A stretch of 64,000 nt of DNA from Casuarina equisetifolia (lineage: Eukaryota; Streptophyta; Magnoliopsida; Fagales; Casuarinaceae). The notes beneath the pieces are model-generated. The model was not told the origin of the DNA and made no database searches. It saw only the letters and a program-made list of their open reading frames with translations. Shown here in pieces: positions 37,105-49,465 of this stretch. Position numbers and translations under genes: made by a program. The stretch lies in the NCBI GenBank assembly GCA_028551475.1, contig CM052356.1, positions 19,371,884 to 19,435,883 of the forward strand, in the 5' to 3' direction. How positions within the stretch are numbered: position 1 is the stretch's first letter; each line of letters opens with the position of its first letter.

Positions 37105-40100
37105 GAATGACCGGCAGGACATGGCCCACATAGAAAGCTGTGGATTTTCCTCCAGTTTTTGTGGTCCCCGCAAAGATCGTGTCTCTCCCGCCAAAATAAA
37201 TACTCGTGACCTTCCCGGGTCATGGGCCCGGCAATCCAATAGGGATATTACTTTTTGAAGAACATAGCAAATGCTGCGTGGTCTAACTTTCCTCGCTACC
37301 ACTAGCCATTCATGAATGCAAGGCATCTTGCCTTCTTCTATTTTCTTTCAACTAACAAAAAGAAGAACAAAACCGCTGGGTCTTCCCAAAGCCTTTTGGA
37401 GAACACAAAAGGCCACTTGCTGTTCGTTTTACGTGTATTCTAAGTGCCCTGAGAGGTTGATTGATTGTTTGATTGATTGATTGATTGACTCAAGTTTTGA
37501 TTGGAATTATTATTGACAAATTTTCCAAGGAGGGTGATTTTGAGAACCTTTGCTTGTATATGAAAACCGATTAGATTGATTGGACGACTCACAATCATAT
37601 TCTGTCACTCGCAAATTCGTTACATTTAGCATATGTTAGGAGTTCATTGGTGTTACTATAACATTCTCAATTATTCTTATAGCACATCATCTAGCAAATC
37701 ATAAATCGAGGAGGGAAGAGGGCTTTGGGTTTTTCGTGTTAGAGGATTAAAATATTCAGTCTCATATTGAGTAAAGTTACAGGAGAGCCTGAATTTATAA
37801 ACTTTCGTTAACAATTCACTATTGTACAGTTCTATGTTTTAGTTGGACCCTTCAATTTCTAATATTTCACACCCTATTTTGTTCTTGCAATTATTAGTAT
37901 TTTTAATATTATAGGGTACTGTATATGTATATATATATATTATTACAATTAACACAATAGGAAAGAAAGGGATTCGAATCCCTAATTGGATGAACTTGCC
38001 AATAAGAGATAAATAAATATTTTTATATATAAGATGCATAAGAAAACAATATATAAAGAATATGAAATAAAAATTAAATTTTAACATTTTGCTGTGAGAG
38101 AACTCGAGGAAGAGATATTTTATTTAAAACTTGAACTTTCGTAACATATTTAAAATCCTTCCCTATATAATAGCTACAATAACCAGAATTGCTAGAGCTG
38201 ATAAAAGAATAAAAACTTAGTACATTTTTCATTTGAACAAGGCTTAGCTGTCGACCTTTGACGCCAATTACATGTAATAATTAACAGTGTTGGGTGAGAA
38301 GAGTAATGACACGTTTAATGTCGCTCAACGTTGGGCATGTGTCGGTTGTGAGACATTCGTTGAAGTTAATGCTGCTGTACTTCTAATGTTGGGATGGCTT
38401 AACAAAGATGCCGTGTATATCTCTCGAGCCTCGGCCAATACTGGCAAAGAGCTGGGAGGCTGGTTCTGATGTATCAGCGAGAGCGACAAAGTGGTTGCAT
38501 GGTGGAGCCCATTGCCTCGTCTGTTTCAGCGACCTCTCCACTTCAGAGGCTCCTACTCCACCCCCATCATCCGCTAAATTGAGTAGGAGTCTATCTTCCA
38601 TGTCACCTGATTGGTCGATCCGTTAGAAAGAAAGAAAATCTAATCTCTTTTCGATATAACATTATTAAAATATCAAAAAATTGAGATTATAATTTTTGTA
38701 AATAGATTGTTATGAAAAAAATGATAATTACATTCCATTATCAATATGTTAATTCAATAGTTTATCTAACCCATTCTAACACTTATTGTGTCTATGCATT
38801 TATTTTCAGCACAGGGACCAGAGAGCTTCCCCGGTCCATTTCCAATCTACATGAGTTAAGAAATTTTCCGAGGAAAGCCAGTTTCGTAAGCCACAAGGAA
38901 TTAAAGGACAGGCCCTCTTTCCCCAATCCCCAGACAATGACAAAGACGTTGATGCCCAATTAGCTGAAAAACACTGTTAGAATAGCGCCACAAACTGCAG
39001 ACCTTAGTCAAACTTATCCTACGGGCATCGGATAATACTGTTTGATTACATCTATTATTAACACTGTTCCATACTTTTATAGCGCCACTGCTAGTGCGTG
39101 CGCTGCTCAGTACACAACGGGGGTCCACGCTTCAGATTACCGACACGAGTGCACATGGGAAAAGGTGTTTGTTGTTGACGGTTCAGATGAAGTGGTGGAT
39201 CACCATCAAGTTTCGGTGCTGTCCATCAGATCCACTCTACCACGCTTTTTTTTATTTTCTTTTTTGTGGGGGTTCAGTTTCTCTCTTCGTCCCTATCTCT
39301 TCTTTTCGCTTTATGCCGAGGAGTCCAAAAGGTCGACCTCCTCTTTCAACTTTATGATCATTACACATGTTGTGTGAACATGTCTGCTTTTCATACTACC
39401 ACTATTGCTGCTGAGGATATCCAGAATCCAACGGTTAGCTTAACGCCAGATGGATCGGACGGCAGCGATGTTGCTCCGGCTAGATCCATCGCTCAGGTTG
39501 CTCCGTTGTGGCGGGAAAATTAGGTGTGAAAAAATAAAGCAAATTGTTAATGGTTATTTTCTAATTTTTAATTTTTATTTAATTTTCTTGAGTGGTGCTG
39601 GGAGGTATCCCATGTTGGATAAGACAACACCGACGGCAGGTAGGTGGAGCCTCCCCACACGTGGGACCCGCGGATGAATATCGGGTGTCCGTTACGTTCC
39701 CGTCTTCGGAACTCTGCCACCATCCTTAATTTTGTTTTTAATGACTCTTCCCGAGGCGAGATTACCATCCAGCCACTTTCCCTTCCATTTTTTTTGTTTT
39801 ATTAAATCTTATTGAGACAAGTGTAACTTAAATTCTATTTTTTGCGTCATAAATAATAATCATATAAATAAAACAATCCCCTTAATGTCCGTTGGAGTCT
39901 AACTTTAAATATTTGCAACCAGTCCTGGCGGGTTGGCCATTTGCATTTAAAAACGAAGGTAATGGTAAAATGGTCATTCCGGAGTTCCCACTACGCCTCG
40001 CAACTAGTCAAAGGGTCAACGCCACGAAACACACTCCCTGAGAACCCAAAACCGCCAGTGGTATGTAGCGTCATGCCGCGACCCAAGCGCGCTTCGAGTG

Positions 40101-40212
40101 CATGATTAACGAGGCTTCTCTATGAAAGATACGTGGCGCGAGGCGATTAGTTTGTTCGGAGTCTTCGGGATTCATAGCAACGCACCAATAGCCGATAGCA
40201 GTCGCACTCACG

Positions 40213-40216
<4 letters not shown>

Positions 40217-40243
<27 letters not shown>
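40217..40243. repeat. (CT)n tract in AFR-like leader or promoter
   Basis: Perfect CT run of 27 bp, 250 bp upstream of the AFR-like ATG. Such pyrimidine tracts are common in plant 5' leaders and core promoters. Confidence 0.9.
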
Positions 40244-40492
40244 ACGCCAACAAACACACACAAACACACCCACCCACACAAAGCACACTGCGAGCCTTCT
40301 CTCTCTCTCTGAGTCTGTGTTTTTTCTCTGTGGAAAAACCGAAATTTCTCTTCCATTCCTCCCGCTTTCGCTCCGAAACCTATGAATACGTGATGTGCAT
40401 TGCATGATCTTTCTAATATGTGTGGTTTCGACTTCTGATCCTCTGTTTTCACCGAGATTGTCGCTCGCTTAACTCTCCAAGTCCTATCGGAA

Positions 40493-43374
40493 ATGCTTGA
40501 GGCAGTTGAGAGTTCGGTCAATGGCGGATTTTCGCACTTGCAGAGCTGTGGGGACAGTAGCGAGGAGGAGCTCTCGGTACTGCCACGTCATACCAAGGTC
40601 GTCGTCACCGGGAATAACCGGACCAAATCAGTGCTTGTGGGTCTTCAAGGTGTCGTCAAAAAGGCTGTTGGCCTAGGCGGGTGGCACTGGCTGGTAATTG
40701 GATTCGTCAATTCGGATTTTTGGGAAAAGGGCTTTGTTTGTTTGGGTTTTCCGACTCTAAATTTTGGTTTTGTAATGTCTTTTGTTTACAAATTTGGACT
40801 CCGAATTATCTGTTTTGGGAGGCTTGATTGGACATTTTTAAGCAATGTGGGTTTATTTGATTAGTATCTACCTTCTTCTTAATGCAAGTTAATTGCATCT
40901 CTCATTGACTCTATTCATTGATATTCTTCAAGTTGGAATTCACCATTGTTTGGATATTCGTTCCTCTTTTGTTTGTTTTAGCATGTAGTTTATGACACAA
41001 AATTTCTAAATTTAAAGCTCCGATTGTCTTTTTGATGAGTGTTAAGACGATCTATGAGTGTAAGAAGTTTCAAGTTTAAGATTCCGGATAAGGTTTTCTA
41101 ATGCATGCTTGGTTTATCAATGGATCTAGTGATCTGATGGGTTTTCCCCTAGTGTGGTTATGAATTGCCTTATTTACATTGCTTTTGCGAATTTTGGGGT
41201 GTATATTTCTTAAATTTGAGTTTCCATTTTTATCTGAATGCGAGAAATGGGGGTTTTCTTAAACTTTGGCTGATTAGCAGTTTTGCATTATTGGCTTCTG
41301 GGTAATGATCTTTCCGGGTTTGTTTGGATGGCCTGGAGAGAGAATGGTTAACGCTTAGCCGGATAATTTTTCCTTTTTCTTGGTTGTTGGTACTCATTTT
41401 GACTGCGGGATCGAATTGCTTGAAATAATTTTATGTTTATCGTTGGGCTTCATATGCTCAGCTAGTATCGGATCTAGATACTCTTAAGCCTGTATCTGTT
41501 TTTTTTTTAAAATAAAAAATAAAAAATAAAAATCGAAAGACACTTCGCCTGTTTACTTTTGAGGATAATGTCATTCTATAAGCTCAACTCTCACTGGGAT
41601 ATCTAGCTGTCATTGGATTTCTTTTGTCGAATTCCACTTGGAAGACACTCTTCGTTTTTCCTTGGGAGCTTTAAAAATGATAGAAGTATTTTGGATTTTG
41701 TTGGTTATATTTGTTTTGCATGTCATCGTTTCAACGGTTAGGATTGCTGTCCCTCTCTTTGACCAACTGCTTTTTTCCCCATTTTTTCCCTTCTTAAAAA
41801 CTCATGCTGTCATTTTAGATTCTTCAATTTTAATTAATCTTTAAATTTATAATTTTCTAAAATATATCGTTCTTTGCCAGAGTGCCAGAAAATAATTAAT
41901 TTAGGTTTAAAATAGCTTTAATTGAGTAGGAAAGTCATCTAATTTTTCTATGTGTAAAATTCGTGGAATGCATTTTGGCCTGTTTAACAATTTTGCTTGA
42001 AGTGAAGAGGGGTAAGAAGTTATTACAATTTCTCAATGCCGAGTGGTTTCATTGGAGCAAATAGCTTAAAACGTATGCCGTGTTGCTAGAATCATATCAA
42101 GTGATTAGTGACACAATCTCTCTTCAAATGCTTTGATCCAGTTACAGCTTTTTCATTCATTTTGCATTGGAGTTGGTGCCCTTTTTATTCTCTTCCTATG
42201 CTCTTCAAGTTTTCTGGGTTCCTTTCTTGTTCTTGTCATACATTATGACATGAGGTATTTGTTTGGTCTTCTCAATGATACAAAATTTTTGCTTTATATT
42301 TTTTCTCTAAGCCTGACAGTGGTAATTATTGCCCCAATTTGCAGGTTCTCACAAATGGCATAGAAGTGAAGCTGCAGAGGAATGCCCTGAGTGTGATTGA
42401 AGCTCCTACTGGCAATGAGGAAGACGATGATCTTGACTTTGATAACATGCCATGGAATGGTTCAGATATGGGTGAGTTTGATTAATGAATTCTATGCGAT
42501 AATTCTGCTGTCACCCAGTTTTCTTGCACGTCACTTGACATCTGTTTGGAAAGCCACCCTAATCTTTTGTTTTTCTACTTGGGCATCTCTAATTGTGGGT
42601 TTGAAAGAGACTGTTTCTAGAGAAAAGTGACTGAGGTCGGTACATAGGGTCCATTATGTCTTTAACTTTTACTTCTACTATTTTCAAAAGTTACATTGTC
42701 TTGCTTCATCTTTTTACTGGAGAATCCGACACTTTGTGATCTTAGTACCGCTGTTTCTGATTTCCCAGGATCTGATGACACCCAGAAGTCCCACAGATCG
42801 AGGCATAGAATACACAAATCATCTGGGTCATCTCATAGGACTATGAGCAGATCCCTTTCTTGTGACTCGCAATCTAAGGGTTCTGTTTCTACTCCTCGTG
42901 GGTCCATGGTATTTTACCCTTTCCCAATTCTCTGTATACTTTTTGCTACTCTTATCTACCCTTCATGCCGTAAAACATCTTCGTTGCAGAAGGTTGACTT
43001 AAGCAAACTGGAGATGGCTGCTTTGTGGAGATATTGGCAGCACTTTAACCTTGTGAGTTTTTCTACTATTGAACTGTCGCCGCTATTGAGTTGCTGTCTA
43101 TGTTAATGACATATTGCTTCGTTAGGTGGATGCGATCCCCAACCCATCAAAAGAGCAGCTGGTTGATGTTGTTCAGAGGCATTTCATGTCACAGGTACTT
43201 GCAAAACAGTTGTGTCCTTAACTTAGATGATATTTGATACTAAATAATTCTTCTGATATAAATCTTTTTTTTTTTCTCAAAATCCATCTTCTGCGGGCGA
43301 AGCAAATGGACGAGTTGCAGGTCATTTTGGGGTTTGTTCAGGCTGCGAAGAGGTTGAAGACTGTATGCAAATGA
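40493..43374 (+). CDS. AFR2: AFR/SAP30-like subunit of Sin3-HDAC complex
   Basis: Plant SAP30-related protein that acts in Sin3-histone deacetylase complexes in the nucleus; in Arabidopsis AFR1/AFR2 restrain flowering. Exons are 40493-40693, 42345-42471, 42769-42908, 42990-43052, 43126-43194 and 43303-43374; all are GT-AG and total 672 bp, 223 aa. The N-terminus has the conserved CGDSSEEELSVLPRHTKV, then TKSVLVGLQGVVKKAVGLGG and an acidic stretch (EEDDDLDF). A basic Ser-rich middle follows (SHRSRHRIHKSSGSSHR). The SAP30-type Sin3-binding domain covers about 156-218: MAALWRYWQHFNLVDAIPNP, EQLVDVVQRHF, LGFVQAAKRL. Intron 1 is 1.65 kb. AFR1 and AFR2 cannot be told apart from this sequence; the symbol is chosen by position beside METTL4. 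Confidence 0.93.
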
Positions 43375-45251
43375 CCTGGGAAGAAATGGAGAGAGATGTT
43401 TGAATTTGGTTGTCTGTGCTAACTGATATTTGGTACCTAAATATCCACTCCCTCTGCAGTGATATGTCTGTAACATATTTATCCGTGGCTTGTTTATGTC
43501 TATCACTTTCGGTTACTAGGGCAGTATTTACTTCGTTTCGAGTTATAGAGGTTCTTACTTTTTTGGTAGTGTAGTTATGTAGATATATGTAAGCCGGTGA
43601 CAAGACCTCTGAGAAAGTCCTCGTGACTTTCTTTTCAAACTTTGGTTGAATGTACTGCTGATTTGAGGAAGTGGGTTTTTAAGATGTATATATGTCATTG
43701 CTATGCGTTAATAGTTTCTTCACCATTGCCATCCTTTTGCTGCTGATTTTTGCTCCTATATGCCTGCAATGTCAATATCTTGAGCTATCAAGTGGTGGTT
43801 AAAAATTATCTGGCCGTCTTACAAACTTCAATTCGATCCACGTACAACGCTTTTCTTAGAAAAGATACTAATGTCTTGTTTTAAAATTGGTCATTAAGAG
43901 ATACAATTGATCATATAAAGAAAGAAACATAAAGATAAAATACTGGTGGTATGGGATTATTACTATTTAACATGTTGGTTTATATCAGTTGTGATTAATG
44001 AACTTGAACTTGGGTTTTGGTATCCAGAAGAATTCAACTCAGATTCAATTTCCTTTCTTAAGGTGTGATGATTAAGATCTTGGTCGGATGAATATATAAA
44101 AGTTCTGAAAGATAAGCAATGGTAAACATTTAGTATGTTTGGTTTCAAAAACAGTACGACTTTCGAATCTCAAAACGCAGTTGCAGGGGACAAGCATGCT
44201 CGTTCTCATCTTCCATACCTTTTTCTGACGTGATTGCGGCGAAATTTGGATGCACCATTGTCGTTCTGTTTTGTGTCCGAAAAAAAGTACAAGTTGAGTG
44301 GGGAAAAAAAAAAAAAAAAGAACGATCGGGAAAAATTGAGTGAAAAATAATGGTGGGTCTTCTTCCAACTGTAAATTATTTTTTTAAGAAAAAGAAAAGG
44401 TTGACCACCCTTTGGTTGTTGAACTAATTCAGTGAATCGTAGTAGTGTTAGGAAAATGGTACTTTGTTAATCATGAACAATTATCATATGGAAGTGGAAT
44501 ATTTCCTGTTTGTTAAAAGGTGAAGAGGACCCGAGTCAGTGAAAAGGAATGAAGTTAACCTCATGCTGCAATGCTATTAGTTTATTTTTGGAAGATGAAC
44601 GCTTCTTCTTGCTTTCAATTCGTAGTGTCAGATCCATCTTATTCAGACATGGAAACCCAATGTCGGGAGATATTTCAGAATCTGAAAGGGACCCAGTTGT
44701 TTAAGTAACATTATCTACGTGACCCCAGCTCTTCTGCGGACTCAAGGGGTAAAATAATGGAAAAATAAAAAGACATGAAGACAAGAACAGGAGGCTGCAC
44801 TATCGATGCCTGCCTCATAACAGGATCGTGTTCCTCCCTGGTGAAATCCCGAGCTTTATCAAGTTACCAAGGATCATCATCTTCTAGAATCAGAGCTTCT
44901 TCACATTTGCTGAAAACAGAAAGATTTAGTCGAGGTTCGTGGAGGAAGCTGCAAATTGGAGGCATCAGTGATACAAGCGGGGAGAATTTTTATCATTGAA
45001 GAGATAGTTGGGTCTGGCCCCCGTACAAAAATCGTGTTACTGCTTGGCCAGAAAATTGATAATGGGTCTTCCATTGTCACGGTTTTTTAGTTGCAGCATT
45101 TACTACAGCTGCTGTCGTGTCTGAATGATTAAATGCGAATTTATTTCTGTATAGTGCATTATTTGGTAGCAAAAGAGCAAAGTTTCGTTAGTATTTAAAG
45201 TATGTGTTGAGCAACTCGGATAAAGTCGATGAGAGCATAAACATCAAGCAT

Positions 45252-45340
45252 AAAGGTTCAAACCTGAACTTCCCGCCTGCTAAAAAGAAAAGAAAAGCAC
45301 TCTAAAGCACCCTGCACGCCCAAAAAGTTAGAAGGTGGGT
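45252..45340. repeat. Diverged direct repeat upstream of extensin-like gene, copy 1
   Basis: Shares GGTTCAAA, TTCCCG, CTAAAA-GAAA, AAAGCAC-CT and CCCAAAAAGTTAGAAGGT, in the same order, with 45703-45795. Confidence 0.55.
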
Positions 45341-45702
45341 TCGTTCCAGTGGCGGAACCAGTGACATCTTTTGAAATTTGTACACCTTTCTCAAAATTTA
45401 ATTCATTTGTTGACAAATAGTCAAAAATCAGACCTTGTGGGCTCTGGCTTTCATATTTGTCTGAAAAGTACCTTCATCCTCTAGACCAAATAAATTCGTT
45501 TCAGCTTTCAGAATTTTGCAGCTACCCAGCATTAACTATCCCCAAAGATAAGGTGGTTGATAGGATTCACAATAGGGAATTTAGGAAGTCATCATGACTT
45601 TGTTATAAAAAAAAAAAGAAGATGCACATAACCACAATGTATATGCCAGCTTTAGAATAATCATAGTGGACAGAGTCAAATTAGACTATAAAATGTTGGA
45701 TA

Positions 45703-45795
45703 TGATGGTTCAAAATCTTAATTCCCGGCGGTCTAAAAGGAAAGAAATCATACCAGAAAGCACGCTCTGTACCCCCCAAAAGTTGGAGGTTAGGT
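45703..45795. repeat. Diverged direct repeat upstream of extensin-like gene, copy 2
   Basis: Partner of 45252-45340, ending about 200 bp before the start codon. TTGTTGACA strings follow both copies, so the duplicated unit may be longer. Confidence 0.55.
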
Positions 45796-45940
45796 AGTTG
45801 GGGTTGCTTGATTCGCAGGAAAATGTTAAACAATGTCATCCTTTTATATAGTTTTGGCTTCTTTGTTGACAGAACACCCTAAAACGGGACCAAGCTGTTC
45901 TGATCGCACTTCCCTATAAACTTACCTCCGCCTCTTGGCC

Positions 45941-45948
45941 TATAAATT
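45941..45948 (+). promoter_or_regulatory. TATA box, extensin-like gene
   Basis: TATAAATT 56 bp before the ATG; a second TATAAA lies at 45915. Spacing fits a short leader. Confidence 0.5.
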
Positions 45949-45996
45949 GGCTTTTAGAGTTCTGTAGGCACCAAGCTAGAGCTCCGACAGCTAAAC

Positions 45997-46410
45997 ATGA
46001 TGATAGGTTCCTGTATCCGGCGAATGTGGAGTGGGTTACTTCCACTGTTGTTTCTCTTCAGCTCTTTTAAGCTTCTTCATTCATACCCCACTCTATCACC
46101 ACACCATGGCAATCCCCACCGCCACCAAGTAAGGTCTAAGACGCCGTTGCCTTCACCAACATGGTTCTACTTCTACTCACCCCCACCGCCTAGTCCTCCA
46201 TCCTCTTCCGGACATTCAAGCGGCGCGGTGGCGGCAAAACGGGCTCCACCACCACCTCCGCATACACCGCCCCACGTAGCCCCACGACCTCCGCCGCCCG
46301 CCGCGTTCTACTTCTTCTCGCCGCCGCCGCCGCCTAGTCCTCCACCCGCTCGTAAACACCCACGGCCTCCGTGTTCACCACCACGTCCACGCCGCCTCCG
46401 GTTCTCATGA
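45997..46410 (+). CDS. Small secreted proline-rich (extensin-like) protein
   Basis: Single-exon 137-aa protein. Residues 9-30 (RMWSGLLPLLFLFSSFKLL and on) form a hydrophobic signal peptide, so secretion to the cell wall is expected. The mature part is rich in Pro, His and Arg. It has extensin-type SPPPP blocks flanked by aromatic residues: WFYFYSPPPPSPPSSS (about 57-72) and AFYFFSPPPPPSPPP (about 103-117). Such sites are usually hydroxylated and arabinosylated, and the tyrosines may cross-link. A TATA box upstream supports a real gene. High-GC codon use differs from the AT-rich surroundings. It is shorter than classical extensins and has only two SPn blocks. It could be a decayed or young member. 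Confidence 0.7.
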   Translation: MMIGSCIRRMWSGLLPLLFLFSSFKLLHSYPTLSPHHGNPHRHQVRSKTPLPSPTWFYFYSPPPPSPPSSSGHSSGAVAAKRAPPPPPHTPPHVAPRPPPPAAFYFFSPPPPPSPPPARKHPRPPCSPPRPRRLRFS

Positions 46411-46734
46411 CCAGCTCCGCAAATGATGACTCATGCAAGAGAAGAACGTCGGACTGAAGGCTTGCGTGAAGTCCTTACATCAAAGCGTTATCTTAAGTGG
46501 TGTTAAGTGCAGTAGGAACAGAAAAAATGCTGGTGAAAATGTTCTACATGTACCTTTAATTACGGTACTTAGTGCTATCTAACGTATAGTTTGTGTCTCT
46601 AATCGAGGTTGTCCGATCCATAGTTGGAAATCACCAAGATTTGACAAGTGCCTGCATTATTAAGGTTAATGAGAACGACAAAGGATCAAAAGCGAATAAA
46701 AAATAGAATGCAACCTATGGATAAAATGGACATT

Positions 46735-47095
46735 CGATGTTGTAGGGACAGTCACGGACAAAATGATGATATGAAAATGGACGTGACATTGACCGACCGT
46801 GTAATGTCTAGATATTTCAGTTCAGGACATTCTCACTTGCAAGCTTTCCTTTGTGGGCCGACCAATCTCGGTCCATTTATAAAACGGGTTAGGAGGCCCA
46901 TTACACCCATTAAGTTCACTCGATGTTGCAGGGACAGTCACGGACAAAATGATATGCTGAAAATGGACGTGACATTGACCGACCATGGAATGTCTAGACA
47001 TTTCAATTCAGGACCTTTTCACTTGCAAGCTATCCTTTGTGGGCCGACCAATTTCGGGTCCATTTTAAACGCCCATTACACCCATTTAGTTCACT
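46735..47095. repeat. Tandem repeat, two 186-bp units
   Basis: Unit 1 starts at 46735 (CGATGTTGTAGGGACAGTCA), unit 2 at 46921 (CGATGTTGCAGGGACAGTCA). They match closely, with a few substitutions and small indels. A third fragment near 47153-47180 repeats the CCCATTTAG-TCACTC junction. Confidence 0.92.
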
Positions 47096-48789
47096 CAAGT
47101 CGGGTTTGGGCTTGACTCTCCAGTAAAATACAGTATAAATAGAAAAACATAAAGCCCATTTAGCTCACTCAATGCAGGTCATTATCTTAGGCCTTTCAAA
47201 AGCTTTTGGGCTTAGTTTTTAAGTAAAACATGCAATTGTAGCCTAACTTTGAAATCGCAGATCTTTTTTTTTTTTTTTTGTTTCGCTTTTTGTATAACGA
47301 AAAACAGATAATTGGGTCATATTTGCAATTCTGTACAAGAGGAAGTCGTATTAGGCTGTATAAGGGGCCCAAACTGAGGAAGGTTGGTAATTCCAAGGAT
47401 AGTCATAGTGGTTTGAGCTGAATTGCATAATATGTACGGTAAAAATAATTCCTCAGTTTCTAATTATTTAATAAAAATATTAAAATTTTGATAATTTGAG
47501 TGCGTTAGAAATAATGGTTGTACCATATGTAAAATTTTATTTTATTTTATTTTTTATTTTTTGCCATGCACACTCAAATTTATGCTCTTGGTGTCAAACC
47601 TAAAACTTTGGCATGAGGCTTTGCAAGTTCAATGATATATCAGTGGATTATGACCTATAATGACTGGGTATGAAATAAAAAATGAGATCAATTGTGACAC
47701 TAATTTGATCACTGATTGATGAGAGACGCATGATTGATGACGAATTTAAAAACTTAACGCCTTGTCATTGCTTTATGACTTTAAGCACTCCCGTCAAAGA
47801 GGAAAAGTGGTCAAGACTGACTAGTTGTCTCCGTAGGCACGCATTATCAAACTCTTGCGTCCCAAAATTTCTCCTCCTCCGCCACTGTCATTCGTCCGTT
47901 TCTTCGTTGTCCTTTACCTTCCCCAACTCTCCATGATTGATTCCCTGATGTCAGTTTAGTCAAGAACACAACAAAGGATCACCTTCTTCCAGTCAAATAT
48001 TCAATGTGGATCCTGCAAGGTGGGGTGCCTTTATATTCAATCAATCACCCACTACGAGCCTTCTTTGACGGCTTTTTTTTTTTTTTTTTAATCTGTAATG
48101 CTTCTTTAGAGCTGATATTAGCGATCTAATATTTCTTCCGGTCCAAGCACATTGCTTTTGATTATGAGCTTTTCCTCATTCATGGGCTAATGGAGCCTTG
48201 GCAACCGCTGTCTAGAAAAAGTTGTGCAACTGGGGAAAGAAAGGAGTAGGAGAATTCGAGATGAAAGGACTGGCCATCTCCGTCCAACCATTCTGCAAAT
48301 TCATTATCTATTCTGGGTGGTTTCTAGCATCTTCACAGCTGTTCTTCCCTGCTTTGGACGATGAGTTTTACTCTACATCACCATTGCACCAGGAAAGAGC
48401 CTGTTTCAGTCAAAGATTTTAACTGATTTGATCGCAGCTCACTCCACAACGCCAAAAGTGAAAGAAATAATCAATCAACTTGCACGATTAATACTGAGCA
48501 TTTTGTTAATTTTTCTGATTTTGAATGGATTGCATCCCCACTTAAAGGAAATATTAAAAGATTAAACATCGCACCTGGCGAATTCAACAAGTGCAAAAGT
48601 CGGGTGGACAAAACAGCCATGCAATGATGATTATGTGTGTTTGTGCGTGTTTATTTATTTATTTATTTATTAAAGGTACCTTTGTTTTCTAAAACCAACT
48701 TACAAAAATGAAAAACATCTTCACATATAAGAAACATAACAAATTAACATATTGAGAACATGAAATACATAAGATTTGAACATATTCCC

Positions 48790-48907
48790 TTATTTCAAAT
48801 GTGGGGACATATTTTTCATAAAAACATTTAATTCACTAATGAAAAAATATCTCACTTGAAATTTAGACATTAATACTATATTAAAATATGCATTTCCTCT
48901 TTTAAGA
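48790..48907. repeat. AT-rich dispersed repeat, copy 1
   Basis: Contains ATTTTTCATAAAAACATTTAA and CTCACTTGAAATTTAGA-ATTAA, also found in order at 49330-49465 and more weakly at 50750-50880. Probably relics of one small transposon family; no terminal repeats located. Confidence 0.6.
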
Positions 48908-49329
48908 CCTTTTATTTAACTCAAAAGTCAACTCAAGAAGTAATAAAATTTATTATCTTATAAGTAATATTTTTAATAACTTTTTTAATAATGTAAGACT
49001 TATAATAAAAAATATGAGACTTATTATCCACATGTTAACACACTCCATTACAATGATGGTCAAATTATTGAATCATTATGGCATTGCATTACATTGAGCT
49101 CAAGTTAATTAGAGCCCATAGAAGTGCTAAGAAGAATCTTGGCTATGATATAATATTAAAATATTCATTATCCAATTCAAAAATCACCTTAAAAGGTGAT
49201 AAAACACATTATATTATAAACAAAATTTTTAATAACTTGAAAGTTATTACCTATATCTTAACTATATATAAAAATATAATATATTAATATATTAATAATA
49301 AATAACATATACCAAATTTTAGCGTATCC

Positions 49330-49465
49330 CATCACTTCGAATGAATGTGAGAAAGCATTTTTCATGAAAACATTTGACTCACAAATAAAAAAAAAATCTC
49401 ACTTGAAATTTAGAAATTAAGATTATATTAAAATGCACATTTCCTCCTTTAAAATCAGCTTATAA
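49330..49465. repeat. AT-rich dispersed repeat, copy 2
   Basis: Closest partner of 48790-48907, sharing CTCACTTGAAATTTAGA and the TATATTAAAAT-GCA--TTTCCTC block. Confidence 0.6.

Larger units (their letters stand above)
35311..40492. other. Intergenic, about 5 kb
   Basis: 3' sequence of the NAC gene, then AT-rich DNA with no gene recognised on either strand. Contains (GA)n with adjoining (GT)n at 37073-37104, a GATT repeat near 37457-37489 and the AFR-like gene's promoter and leader (40100-40492, with a CT tract). Small ORFs at 36542, 36973, 38287 and 39042 have no family resemblance. Confidence 0.6.
43375..45996. other. Intergenic: AFR-like 3' side to extensin-like promoter
   Basis: No convincing gene. 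Two diverged copies of a 90-bp segment (45252-45340 and 45703-45795) sit upstream of the proline-rich gene. An ORF at 44775-44999 has no recognised domain. Confidence 0.6.

Noticed and set aside
36973-37326. 117-codon minus-strand ORF
   Set aside because: Its low-complexity Leu/Ser part is just the (GA)n microsatellite translated.
37969-37983. GGGATTCGAATCCC, like a tRNA T-arm
   Set aside because: No acceptor stem, anticodon arm or CCA-side pairing around it.
46648-47115. 155-codon ORF over the tandem repeat
   Set aside because: The repeated unit explains the open frame; no domain is seen and the sequence decays by indels between units.
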